Below, piece after piece: positions 16,906-25,487 of a DNA stretch of 64,000 bases; the stretch's first letter is position 1, and each line of letters begins with the position of its first letter. The position numbers and the translations under genes are program-made. Source of the DNA: Bacillus sp. V5-8f. GTDB taxonomy: Bacteria; Bacillota; Bacilli; Bacillales; DSM-1321. Location of the stretch: assembly GCF_002863565.1 (NCBI RefSeq), contig NZ_PGUW01000004.1:673413-737412 (forward strand). The letters run 5' to 3'. Under the pieces are notes generated by a model. The model saw only the letters and a list, made by a program, of their open reading frames with translations. It did not search any database and had not been told where the DNA came from.

Positions 16906-17919
16906 TTGAAGAGCCACTATGAAACATTATTAGAAGTGAAAAATCTAAAATCCTATTTTCCATCGTCGAGAGGGAATATAAATGCGGTCAATGATGTTTC
17001 ATTCCATATAGGCAGAGGAGAAATTGTAGCGCTCGTAGGGGAGTCCGGAAGCGGGAAAAGTGTTACCGCTCTATCGATAATGGGTTTGAATGCCCCAACC
17101 ATTCAGTATGGGAAAAATAGCAGCATCTTATTTAAAGGCGAAAATTTGCTGCAAATGAAGAAACGACAGTTAAAAAAAATCCGCGGCAACGAAATATCCA
17201 TGATTTTTCAAGATCCAATGTCATCCTTAAATCCCCTCCAAAAGATAGGAACTCAAATTGCTGAACCAATACAGCTGCATCAAGGTTTAAGTTATAAAAA
17301 AGCACTCCCGTTGGTTGAAGAATTGTTGACAAAGGTCGGTATACCCGATGCCGGCAGAAGGGTTATGGATTATCCCCACCAGTTATCCGGTGGCATGAGG
17401 CAGCGCGTCATGATTGCAATGGCACTGGCATGCAGTCCTTCCTTATTGATTGCAGATGAACCTACTACTGCACTTGATGTAACGATTCAGGCCCAAATTC
17501 TTACGATCATGCGCGATTTGCAGAAAGAGACAGGGGTCTCTATTTTGCTCATCACCCATGATCTTGGAGTAGTAGCAGAGATAGCCGATAGGGTGCTTGT
17601 CATGTATTGTGGTGAAATTGTGGAAGAAGGCGACGTGTTTTCCATTTTCGAAAGTCCGAAGCATCCTTATACGAAAGGCCTCCTTGATAGTGTACCAAAG
17701 CTCAGGGGAGCATCGGAAAGCCGCTTGCAAGCTATTCCTGGGGTAGTTCCGAGTCCTCTGGAACTTCCAAAGGGTTGTAATTTTCAAACCCGTTGCGGCT
17801 ATGCGACTAGTGAATGTCTCACCAACGCTCCAGTTCTTGAACAAATAGACCGGCAAAACCGTGTTTCCTGTTGGAACCCTTTGGAGGTAAAAACAAAAGA
17901 GGTGGCCAATCATGCTTGA
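16906..17919 (+). CDS. ABC importer ATPase, DppD-like
   Basis: The 337-residue ATPase has Walker A GESGSGKS, the Q-loop [11 protein letters not shown], signature LSGGMRQR, Walker [13 protein letters not shown] and the H-loop THDLGVVAE. The C-terminal oligopeptide-transporter extension carries cysteines ([15 protein letters not shown]) that in relatives bind an iron-sulfur cluster. TTG start behind AGGAGGGG. It overlaps the next ATPase gene by 8 bp, a sign of translational coupling. Confidence 0.95.
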   Translation: MKSHYETLLEVKNLKSYFPSSRGNINAVNDVSFHIGRGEIVALVGESGSGKSVTALSIMGLNAPTIQYGKNSSILFKGENLLQMKKRQLKKIRGNEISMIFQDPMSSLNPLQKIGTQIAEPIQLHQGLSYKKALPLVEELLTKVGIPDAGRRVMDYPHQLSGGMRQRVMIAMALACSPSLLIADEPTTALDVTIQAQILTIMRDLQKETGVSILLITHDLGVVAEIADRVLVMYCGEIVEEGDVFSIFESPKHPYTKGLLDSVPKLRGASESRLQAIPGVVPSPLELPKGCNFQTRCGYATSECLTNAPVLEQIDRQNRVSCWNPLEVKTKEVANHA

Positions 17920-18895
17920 ACCATTAGTCTCCATAAAAAATGTAAGAAAATATTATCCTGTCGGAAGCGGATTGTTTGGGAAGAAGGATAAATGGCTAAA
18001 AGCCGTGGATGGAATAACTCTTGAGGTGAATCCCGGTGAAACATTGGGTTTGGTTGGTGAATCGGGTTGCGGAAAATCTACCTTGGGCCGAATGGTGGTA
18101 GGGCTGCACGCTCCAACAGAAGGCCAGGTTCTTTTTGAAGGGAAACCACTGTTGTCCAAAGGAAGAAACAAATTTGAGGTAGGTAAAAAAATCCAGATGA
18201 TATTCCAGGACCCCTATTCTTCACTTAATCCAAGGATGACTGTGACAAATATCATTGCTGAGCCTTTAATTCTTCACCGTATTGGAACTAGCAAGGAACG
18301 AAAACGGCGTGTAGATGAACTTCTTGAACGGGTTGGTTTAACTTCCAGCCATGGTACACGTTATCCGGAAGAATTCTCTGGCGGACAACGTCAAAGAATT
18401 GGGATTGCGAGGGCCTTGGCTTTGAATCCACGGTTAATTGTATGTGATGAACCCGTTTCTGCTCTTGATGTTTCCATTCAAGCCCAGATCTTAAACCTTT
18501 TAAAGGATATACAGGAAGAGATGAATCTTTCCTATATATTCATTGCCCACGGCCTTCAGGCAGTTAAGCATATTAGTGACCGGACAGTGGTGATGTACCT
18601 TGGAAAAGTAATGGAAGTAGCAAAAACGGACCAGTTGTTTGAATCTCCCCTTCATCCTTACACAAAAGCTTTGATATCTGCTGTTCCGGAGCCAGATCCC
18701 TCGCTGAGGAACCGTGAAAGAATCATCCTTTCCGGGGATCTTCCAAGTCCGGCAAATCCTCCCGCAGGCTGCAGGTTCCATACACGCTGTCCCTTGGTTC
18801 ACGACCGTTGCAAACAAGAAGAGCCGCCACTTATTAAAACAGGTGAAGGAAGACATGCTGCATGTTTTTTATATGGTGACCAAACGTACTCATGA
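17912..18895 (+). CDS. ABC importer ATPase, DppF-like
   Basis: The 327-residue second ATPase has Walker A GESGCGKST, Q-loop IFQDPYSSLNPRM, signature FSGGQRQR, Walker B LIVCDEPVSALD, an H-loop reading IAHGLQAVKH, and a C-terminal cysteine cluster (GCRFHTRCPLVHDRC). The residue after the H-loop histidine is glycine where aspartate is usual (HDL), a small but visible deviation. The ATG follows AAAGAGGTGG inside the previous gene. It completes a five-component importer. Confidence 0.94.
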   Translation: MLEPLVSIKNVRKYYPVGSGLFGKKDKWLKAVDGITLEVNPGETLGLVGESGCGKSTLGRMVVGLHAPTEGQVLFEGKPLLSKGRNKFEVGKKIQMIFQDPYSSLNPRMTVTNIIAEPLILHRIGTSKERKRRVDELLERVGLTSSHGTRYPEEFSGGQRQRIGIARALALNPRLIVCDEPVSALDVSIQAQILNLLKDIQEEMNLSYIFIAHGLQAVKHISDRTVVMYLGKVMEVAKTDQLFESPLHPYTKALISAVPEPDPSLRNRERIILSGDLPSPANPPAGCRFHTRCPLVHDRCKQEEPPLIKTGEGRHAACFLYGDQTYS

Positions 18896-18923
18896 GAAAA
18901 ATAACAGTTTTAGGAGGAATAAG

Positions 18924-20480
18924 ATGAATTGGGAGCCGGAGATCAGCGAACTTCGTCATCGCGAAGAATTAGCGAAGCAAATGGGAGGCACGGAAAGAAT
19001 TGAGAAGCATAAATCGCGAGGAAAACTGACTGTCAGGGAAAGGATAGATAAGCTGCTTGACCAAGACTCCTTCCATGAAACTGGAGCGATTGCTGGAAAA
19101 GCAAAATATAATGAGACAGGTGAAATGATCGACTTTACCCCAGCGAATTTTATCTTGGGGACTGGAAAAATCGAAGGCCGAAAAGTTGTTGTCGGTGCAG
19201 ATGACTTCACAGTCCGCGGAGGTGCTGCTGATGGAGCAATATACGGGAAACAGCATTATGCAGAACGCATGGCACATGACCTTCAACTTCCAATCATCCG
19301 GCTTGTAGACGGCACAGGGGGAGGGGGGAGCGTTAAGGTTCTGGATATGCATGGCCACACTTACGTTCCTGTCAACCCGGCTTGGGATTTGGTAGTGGCT
19401 AATATGGAACGTGTTCCGGTTGTAGCTGCTTGCATGGGTTCAGTAGCGGGGTTAGGTGCCGCAAGGGTCGCTGCCTCCCACTTTTCAGTCATGGTAGAGG
19501 AAACCTCCCAGCTTTTTGTAGCCGGTCCTCCGGTCGTGAAATATGGAATGGGACAGAATGTGACTAAGGAGGAGTTAGGTGGTATTCGAGTACACCGTTC
19601 GAGCGGGGCTGTAGATAATATAGCAAAATCGGAAGAAGATGCCTTCCATCAAATTCGCCGTTTTCTGTCTTATCTGCCGTCGAGTGTGTGGGAGCTGCCT
19701 CCTGTTTTACCTACTGAAGATGTCATCGACCGCAGGGATGACCGATTGATTTCGGTGATACCTAGAAACCGAAGGAAGACATACAAAATTCGTGATATCT
19801 TACCTATGATATTTGATGAAGGCAGTATTTTTGAGATGGGCCGCTATTATGGTGGAGGTACTGTTACATGCTTTGCCAGGCTAGATGGCCATCCAGTTGG
19901 CGTAATAGCACCAGATCCTAATATGAACGGAGGAGGACTAACAGCAGAAAGTTCAGAAAAACTTCAGCGCTTTGTTGACCTGTGCCAGACGTTCCATTTA
20001 CCGATCGTAAACCTGGTGGATCAGCCTGGCATGGTCATTGGTATCCAATCCGAACAAAAGGGAACAATTCGAAAAGGGGTTCGGGCAATTGCAGCGGTAT
20101 ATCAAGCGACTGTACCCATGATAGAAATCATTATGCGCAGGGTATTTGGTGTAGGCGGAGCCGGAATGACGAATGGACATGGTTTAAACTTACGTTATGC
20201 ATGGCCCTCAGGTGATTGGGGTTCACTTCCGGTCGAGGGAGGCGTTCAGGTTGCTTACCGCCGGGAACTTGAGGCAAGTGAAAATCCAGGTGCATTATTG
20301 CAGGAAATACTGGAACGAATGGAATCGGTTCGTTCTCCTTTCCGTACGGCAGAAGCTTTTGGTGTAGAAGAAATCATCGATCCAAGGGATACACGCCCTT
20401 TGCTTTGTGATTGGGTGAAGGATGCCTATCGTCTTCTTCCTCAACAGCTGGGCCTTTCCCATCATGGAATGAGGCCTTAG
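18924..20480 (+). CDS. acyl-CoA carboxylase/decarboxylase carboxyltransferase subunit
   Basis: About 518 residues with the paired crotonase-like halves of a biotin-dependent carboxyltransferase. The N-half shows GGTERIEKHKSRGKLTVRER, FTVRGGAADG and RLVDGTGGGGSVK; the C-half shows PVGVIAPDPNMNGG, NLVDQPG and the FGVGGAGMTNGHG oxyanion region. Homologues are propionyl/methylcrotonyl-CoA carboxylase beta subunits and methylmalonyl-CoA decarboxylase alpha. AGGAGGAATAAG places the start at ATG 18924, although the frame is open from 18714. No biotin carboxylase or biotin carrier gene is present, so its partners must lie elsewhere. It ends the importer operon. Confidence 0.92.
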   Translation: MNWEPEISELRHREELAKQMGGTERIEKHKSRGKLTVRERIDKLLDQDSFHETGAIAGKAKYNETGEMIDFTPANFILGTGKIEGRKVVVGADDFTVRGGAADGAIYGKQHYAERMAHDLQLPIIRLVDGTGGGGSVKVLDMHGHTYVPVNPAWDLVVANMERVPVVAACMGSVAGLGAARVAASHFSVMVEETSQLFVAGPPVVKYGMGQNVTKEELGGIRVHRSSGAVDNIAKSEEDAFHQIRRFLSYLPSSVWELPPVLPTEDVIDRRDDRLISVIPRNRRKTYKIRDILPMIFDEGSIFEMGRYYGGGTVTCFARLDGHPVGVIAPDPNMNGGGLTAESSEKLQRFVDLCQTFHLPIVNLVDQPGMVIGIQSEQKGTIRKGVRAIAAVYQATVPMIEIIMRRVFGVGGAGMTNGHGLNLRYAWPSGDWGSLPVEGGVQVAYRRELEASENPGALLQEILERMESVRSPFRTAEAFGVEEIIDPRDTRPLLCDWVKDAYRLLPQQLGLSHHGMRP

Positions 20481-20547
20481 TCTGTAAAATGAACCAATCT
20501 CAATTTTTGTGTAAAGTGTAACTTTACTTCTAATAGAGAGGGACTTA

Positions 20548-20584
20548 GGCCATAAAAATAGAGTTTCACTATGGTCTCCTTTTT
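20548..20584 (+). terminator. terminator of the importer/carboxyltransferase operon
   Basis: GGCCATA pairs with TATGGTC (one G-U pair) around a 15-base loop, followed by CCTTTTT. It separates the carboxyltransferase gene from the next ligase gene. Confidence 0.65.
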
Positions 20585-20684
20585 AAAAACTCCCTTTGTA
20601 AATTTGCAGCTCCAGTACGATCTTGTTCACATCATCTTATTATCGAGACTAGCATGAAACAATAATAAGAGGAGGAAGCAGGCT

Positions 20685-22424
20685 ATGAATCAATTAGAAC
20701 TATATAAATTAATCGCTTCAGAAGAAGAGGTCGTAACAAAAAGTCTTGAACGTTGGGCTGGCATCTTCGGCGACAAAACCTTTATCTATTATGGTGAAAC
20801 CGAAAAAAAAATAAGCTATAAGAACTTTGATCAACTAACAAATAGCATTGGACACTGTCTGAAAGCCCGCGGTGTTGAGAAAGGTGACCGAGTGTCCGTT
20901 TTTTTGAAAAATCCTCTGATCATGACACTTGCGATGTTCGGAATTTGGAAGTGTGGCGCGGTTTTTAGTCCGATTAATTTTAATTACCGTGGAAAGCTGC
21001 TTAGTTATCAGCTAAAGGACACTCAACCCAAGATACTCATAACAGAACGGACAATGGTTCCAATCTTAAACGAAATTCGTTCGGAAATTAGCGAACTAAT
21101 TACAGCTGTACATAATCCGCAAGAAGGCGACCATGACTTTGTAGCAGAAACAGCGGAAATGAAACTAGATGAGAGGTATGGCGAAACCTCCTTTGAAAAG
21201 TTTCTCCAAGGAGATATTAGTAAACCCGATATAGAACTTAACTATTGGGATACGGCGAATATCATTTATACTTCTGGAACTACCGGGCATCCGAAAGGAG
21301 TGGTCCAATCACATCGCTGGATCAATGGATATACTCAACGGATGAGGCATATTATGTGTCCGGAAGATGTGGTATATAATGATCTCCCGCTTTACCATGT
21401 GGGTGGTGCGTTTGCTAATATTGCAAAGGCAGCGTATGCGGGCTGTACAGTCGCCTTGTGGGATAAATTCAGTCCAAATCAATTTTGGAACCGGATTAAA
21501 AAGAGCCAGGCGACAAATGCTATTTTGCTGGATGTCATGATTCCTTGGCTAATGAACGCCAGGCCTAAGGAAGACGATAGGCACAATACCCTCAATAAAG
21601 TACACATGCAGCCCCTTCCTAAGTATCATAACGACGTCGCTAAACGGTTTGGTTTTGATATAGTCAGTGCTGGGTTTGGCCAAACAGAGTCAGGAAATCC
21701 GATAGGCAGCGTGATCGTGGAGATGGAGGAAGAGCAGGGAACACCTGATGACCTATTTAAGGGTTTAACTCGGCAGGAGATCATTTCTCAATGCGAGAAA
21801 CATAGCATTCCGGTCATTGATGGAGAAAAAGAGCTAAGTAAAGGCTTTATGGGAAAAGAAACTGTGTTTTTTGAGGTAGCCATTCTTGATGATAACGATG
21901 TGGAAATGCCCGTTGGAGAGGTTGGTCAAATTGCGCTCCGGCCCCGTTTGCCACATCTAATATTACAAGAATATTTTAACAAGCATGAATCGACAAAAGA
22001 AGCGTTAAAGAACCTGTGGTTCCACACTGGCGATGCTGGATACCTAGGGAAAGATGGATATTATTATTTTGTTGATCGCTTAGGAAGTGTAATCCGTTGC
22101 CGTGGGGAGAAAATCTCATCCTATCAATTGGAAGATCTTATGAATGGCCATCCTCATATCGATTTTTGCGCTGCGATTCCTGTCCCCGCAGAGGAAGGAG
22201 ATGAAGACGATATCGCCGTCTTTATTGTCAAACAGGATGGAGCAACAGTAGAAGAGGTTGATTTACGAGAATGGGTAAAGAATAAAATGCCTAAATATAT
22301 GTGGCCAAAGTATATCCGATTTACCCAGGAGCTTCCTCGCACACCAACAAATAAAGTAGAGAAGTATAAGTTAAGAGAAGAAATAATGTCCGAATTGAAA
22401 GAATTAAAACCGGAAATGGCTTAA
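20685..22424 (+). CDS. AMP-dependent acyl-CoA ligase (CaiC-like)
   Basis: The 579-residue adenylate-forming ligase has YTSGTTGHPKGVV (about 195-207), GFGQTESGNPIGS, FHTGDAGYLGKDGYYYF and a C-terminal LPRTPTNKVEKYKLRE with the catalytic lysine region. GQTESGNP and the overall layout recall crotonobetaine/carnitine-CoA ligases and other CoA ligases for small polar acids. An insertion between residues about 340 and 400 is rich in charge. It has its own ribosome site (AGAGGAGG) and is separated from the previous operon by a terminator, so it may have its own promoter. Confidence 0.9.
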   Translation: MNQLELYKLIASEEEVVTKSLERWAGIFGDKTFIYYGETEKKISYKNFDQLTNSIGHCLKARGVEKGDRVSVFLKNPLIMTLAMFGIWKCGAVFSPINFNYRGKLLSYQLKDTQPKILITERTMVPILNEIRSEISELITAVHNPQEGDHDFVAETAEMKLDERYGETSFEKFLQGDISKPDIELNYWDTANIIYTSGTTGHPKGVVQSHRWINGYTQRMRHIMCPEDVVYNDLPLYHVGGAFANIAKAAYAGCTVALWDKFSPNQFWNRIKKSQATNAILLDVMIPWLMNARPKEDDRHNTLNKVHMQPLPKYHNDVAKRFGFDIVSAGFGQTESGNPIGSVIVEMEEEQGTPDDLFKGLTRQEIISQCEKHSIPVIDGEKELSKGFMGKETVFFEVAILDDNDVEMPVGEVGQIALRPRLPHLILQEYFNKHESTKEALKNLWFHTGDAGYLGKDGYYYFVDRLGSVIRCRGEKISSYQLEDLMNGHPHIDFCAAIPVPAEEGDEDDIAVFIVKQDGATVEEVDLREWVKNKMPKYMWPKYIRFTQELPRTPTNKVEKYKLREEIMSELKELKPEMA

Positions 22425-22561
22425 TGTGAATAATGGAAGAATGTAGTCGTAATTACCTCTGTTATAATGTTAAAAAGCAAGTATGCTAATCACTAAATAC
22501 ATGCCTGCTGAGAAGAAAAATCTAGAAATATAAATATCTTTTAAATATAAAACTCTATAGA

Positions 22562-22599
22562 AAAAAATCCGTGGATTTCCCTACTAGCGAAATCCACGG
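22562..22599 (-). terminator. terminator of the phoD gene (minus strand)
   Basis: CCGTGGATTTC pairs perfectly with GAAATCCACGG (11 bp). Read on the minus strand it is followed by seven T residues, the right orientation for the gene starting at 24284. Confidence 0.88.
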
Positions 22600-22640
22600 T
22601 AGTGAAATGAACCTGTTTTTATTTACATAAGCGGGAATGC

Positions 22641-24284
22641 TTAAGTCAGTGCTACGGCCTGTCCAACGCTTTGCAGACCAGGTTTTCCACTTTCAACCTT
22701 AAAAGAAATTCTTGTTGAGACCGGGGCGCCGGGACGGCTTACATAAGGAATGATCCGGTAATCTGATTGCCACGATTGTGGGGTGACTGTACACCGCACA
22801 TATCCCCGCTGATTGGTATAAAATTTGATATGCGGGTTTTCCTTCAACATGTTCTTTCCATAGCTCGCTATATCGTAGCCGTCTCCACCTGATGTGATAG
22901 AGGTGCCGACGAATTCTACGCCGATTGCCGGTGAGTTTGGGTTTGTATAGTCCAGTTTAATATCATTTGCCCAGTTGGTATGTACATCTCCAGTTAAAAC
23001 GACAAGGTTAGGAATGTTGTGTTCGTTAATATAGGTCAGTATTCGGTTCCGTGCCGCAGGGTAGCCATCCCATGCGTCCATGCTCAGATTATCTCCGTCT
23101 CCCATTTTTCCATCACGACGTGCAAAAAACACTTGTTGAGCCAGTACATTCCAGGTGGCGGTTGATTTGCCCAGCTCACCAAGCAGCCATGCTTCTTGGT
23201 CATTTCCAAGCATTGTCCGGTTTGGATCTTCTGATTCAGCAGTTGGTGCTTTCCAAAGATCTCCATTTGCCTGGTCATCTCGGAACTGGCGAGTATCCAA
23301 AATGTTGAATTGTGCCAGGTTGCCGTATGTAAGCTTTCTGTACAACTGCATATTGTCTTTATGCGGGATTGAGGTACGCCTTAATGGCATATGTTCATAG
23401 TATGCCTGGTAGGCGGCAGCTCTTCGGATAGCAAATTGCTCAAGGGTTTGGTCATTCTGGGATGGGACGCCTCCCGCATAATTATCTTCTACCTCGTGGT
23501 CATCCCAAGTTACAACCCATGGAAATGCTTCATGCACCTTTTGAAGATCTATGTCACTTTTGTAAAGAGCATAACGATTCCTGTAATCTTCTAACGTATG
23601 AATCTCCGGAGTATTATGGATGCGACCGCCAGCTCCATCTCCGCTTTGCCCGGTTTCATATATATAATCACCTAGATGGAACACGAGATCCAAATCTTCC
23701 TTTGCCATGTGGTCATACGCAGTAAAGTAATCATTATAATGCTGGCATGAAGCAAAGGCGAAAGTGAGCTTCGAGACATCCGCCGTAAATGGGGGAAGCG
23801 TTTTCGTCCGCCCGACCTGGCTTATATCATTGCCTACCTTAAATCTATAAAAATACTCCGTACCCGGTTCAAGACCATAGACTTCTGCATGGACAGAATG
23901 GCCAAACTGCGCTCTAGCAAATTCAACTCCATGCTTCACGACATTACGGAAATATACATCTCTGGCAATCTCCCATTTTACTGGTACGTCTTGCTCTTTC
24001 ATCCCTCCGCCAGTAAGCGGGTCTGGCGCAAGGCGAGTCCAGAGGACAACGCTGTCTGGCAATGGTTCCCCGGAGGCAATGCCGAGCGTAAAAGGATAAG
24101 ACTTAAACATTGGTGTTTCAGCGGAAACCGAGAGTCCGTTAAACTGGTTGGCTATCGTTAAACCAAGAGCCAGGCTTGCCACTCTGCCAGATGCTTGGAG
24201 AAATTTCCTGCGGTCAAGCGATCCAGCAGCTTCTTCCTTTTTTAGAATTCTTCTGACTTCATCAAAACCATGATTATGTTTCAA
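22641..24284 (-). CDS. phoD: PhoD-type alkaline phosphatase/phosphodiesterase, Tat-exported
   Basis: The 547-residue secreted enzyme has a twin-arginine signal (DRRKFLQ at 24-30, then a hydrophobic stretch ending near SVSAETP). The PhoD fold follows: an N-terminal Ig-like domain (FTLGIASGEPLPDSVVLWTRL) and metal-site motifs FAFASCQHYNDY, DLVFHLGDYIYE, TWDDHEVEDNYAG and LVVLTGDVHTNW. It hydrolyses phosphomonoesters and teichoic-acid-like phosphodiesters using iron and calcium. TTG start with GAGAGGGG nine bases before. In Bacillus the homologue belongs to the Pho regulon; I did not find a convincing PhoP box here. No tatAC genes lie nearby. Confidence 0.94.
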   Translation of the reverse strand: MKHNHGFDEVRRILKKEEAAGSLDRRKFLQASGRVASLALGLTIANQFNGLSVSAETPMFKSYPFTLGIASGEPLPDSVVLWTRLAPDPLTGGGMKEQDVPVKWEIARDVYFRNVVKHGVEFARAQFGHSVHAEVYGLEPGTEYFYRFKVGNDISQVGRTKTLPPFTADVSKLTFAFASCQHYNDYFTAYDHMAKEDLDLVFHLGDYIYETGQSGDGAGGRIHNTPEIHTLEDYRNRYALYKSDIDLQKVHEAFPWVVTWDDHEVEDNYAGGVPSQNDQTLEQFAIRRAAAYQAYYEHMPLRRTSIPHKDNMQLYRKLTYGNLAQFNILDTRQFRDDQANGDLWKAPTAESEDPNRTMLGNDQEAWLLGELGKSTATWNVLAQQVFFARRDGKMGDGDNLSMDAWDGYPAARNRILTYINEHNIPNLVVLTGDVHTNWANDIKLDYTNPNSPAIGVEFVGTSITSGGDGYDIASYGKNMLKENPHIKFYTNQRGYVRCTVTPQSWQSDYRIIPYVSRPGAPVSTRISFKVESGKPGLQSVGQAVALT

Positions 24285-24668
24285 ACTGATTTTCCCCTCT
24301 CATTAACCTCTGAAAATTAGCTGGATAATTGTGTTTGTCAAATTCATTTTAAAGAAGGAATATTGGCGAACTATTAAAAAAATTTAATAAAATTATAAAT
24401 TTTTACTAGAAATGTAAATAGAAACTTTACCTAAATGAGGACTAATGGATGGTGGGAATTTTTGAATTTCATTCTAATTGCTTAAATCAATCATGGTTCC
24501 ACTACGATCGATATGGCATAAAGTGCTGGAGGGCGATGGAATTAGGTGTAGAGTTGAGAGGGGAATTTTTTTGGTAGATGTATGTATTGTTGTGTTTAAG
24601 AATGAAGTCAATTATACTGGCTAAAAAAATGAATCGCAATGGTTCTCGCATGATCTTATACATACGAG
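24285..24668. other. AT-rich gap between phoD and the GntR gene
   Basis: This stretch holds the phoD promoter region (minus strand) and no persuasive gene. A minus-strand TTGACA near 24335 has no good -10 partner, so I leave the promoter unassigned. Confidence 0.4.
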
Positions 24669-24702
24669 AAAGGACTCTCCCACAGGTGAAGTCCTTTTTT
24701 TA
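24669..24702. terminator. bidirectional hairpin downstream of the GntR gene
   Basis: AAAGGACT pairs with AGTCCTTT (8 bp), followed on the plus strand by a T run. It lies just past the stop of the minus-strand GntR gene. The better T run faces the plus strand, although no plus-strand gene precedes it. Confidence 0.6.
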
Positions 24703-24715
24703 CGCTTATCATCTA

Positions 24716-25369
24716 TTATATAAAATCCTTTAAAGTCATCTGTTTAACCTCTTCTATATGCTCATCCATTAAATCCTGGGCTATCGAAATATTCATTTTT
24801 ATTAGAGCATTTAGAATATCCTTATGTTTTTCATTTGCACGGCGGGGGCGTTCCGGAGTTTTGGCAACCATTACGCCAATCCAGGTAATTTGAGCCTCGA
24901 GAGACTCCATCATTTTGATCAATCGGCCGTTTTTTGAATGAAGCACAAGGGATTTGTGAAAATGTCGGTCAAATTGGAAAAACGACTGATAATCTCCTTT
25001 TATGATCTCCTTATCCACATCCAATGCAGTTGCGTAGATGGTTTCTAAATATTGGTGTGAGATATTAGGCATTGCGAGCTTTATAGCCTGCCTTTCAAGA
25101 GCTTTTCTAACCTCAAATATTTCTTCGATATCCTTTTGGTTTGGCGTGCTTACGAATGTGCCAGATCGGCTTTTCACTTCAATTAATCCATCCTGCTGGA
25201 GTAATTGTAAGGCATCTCTTAATGGAGTTTTACTGACACCTAACTCATTTGCGATGTCATTGTAATCAATCCTTGTCCCGGGCTTTAAGTCGTTATGGAC
25301 AATTTTATCTCTTAAATAAGAATATATTTTTTGATTTAAATTACGGGTATCCAATTGTGCTTTACTCAA
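24716..25369 (-). CDS. GntR-family transcriptional regulator, FCD type
   Basis: About 217 residues. The winged helix (about 10-75) contains YNDIANELGVSKTPLRDALQLLQQDGLIEV, and the FCD ligand domain (about 80-210) contains FEVRKALERQAI and the metal-site-like FDRHFHKSLV. A GTG at 25378 directly abuts AGGAG, so the TTG at 25369, eight bases after it, is the better start. It is divergent from the 2-oxoacid oxidoreductase operon with a palindrome between, so it most likely controls that operon and itself. It is a different protein from the GntR at the left end of the window. Confidence 0.92.
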   Translation of the reverse strand: MSKAQLDTRNLNQKIYSYLRDKIVHNDLKPGTRIDYNDIANELGVSKTPLRDALQLLQQDGLIEVKSRSGTFVSTPNQKDIEEIFEVRKALERQAIKLAMPNISHQYLETIYATALDVDKEIIKGDYQSFFQFDRHFHKSLVLHSKNGRLIKMMESLEAQITWIGVMVAKTPERPRRANEKHKDILNALIKMNISIAQDLMDEHIEEVKQMTLKDFI

Positions 25370-25431
25370 GTTTTTCACTCCTATTCATAGTAATAACTTA
25401 AGTTTTAGAAAATATTGTCATTTTTATCTAA

Positions 25432-25444
25432 TATATCAGATATA
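25432..25444. promoter_or_regulatory. palindromic candidate operator for the divergent GntR
   Basis: TATATCAGATATA is a perfect 13-bp dyad about 44 bp upstream of the oxidoreductase start and 63 bp upstream of the GntR start. It has the half-site TATATC, also seen in the palindrome at 109-130 but with different spacing. Confidence 0.5.
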
Positions 25445-25487
25445 ATGTACCAATATTACTTTTTCTTCACCAAAAGGGGGGAGCTTG

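Noticed and set aside
24300..24420. Search for a Pho box upstream of phoD
   Set aside because: Only one TTTACA-like hexamer is present without a properly spaced partner.
24578..24733. 51-codon plus-strand frame beginning MYVLLCLRMK
   Set aside because: It has no ribosome site, runs through a terminator hairpin and overlaps the end of the minus-strand GntR gene; chance frame.
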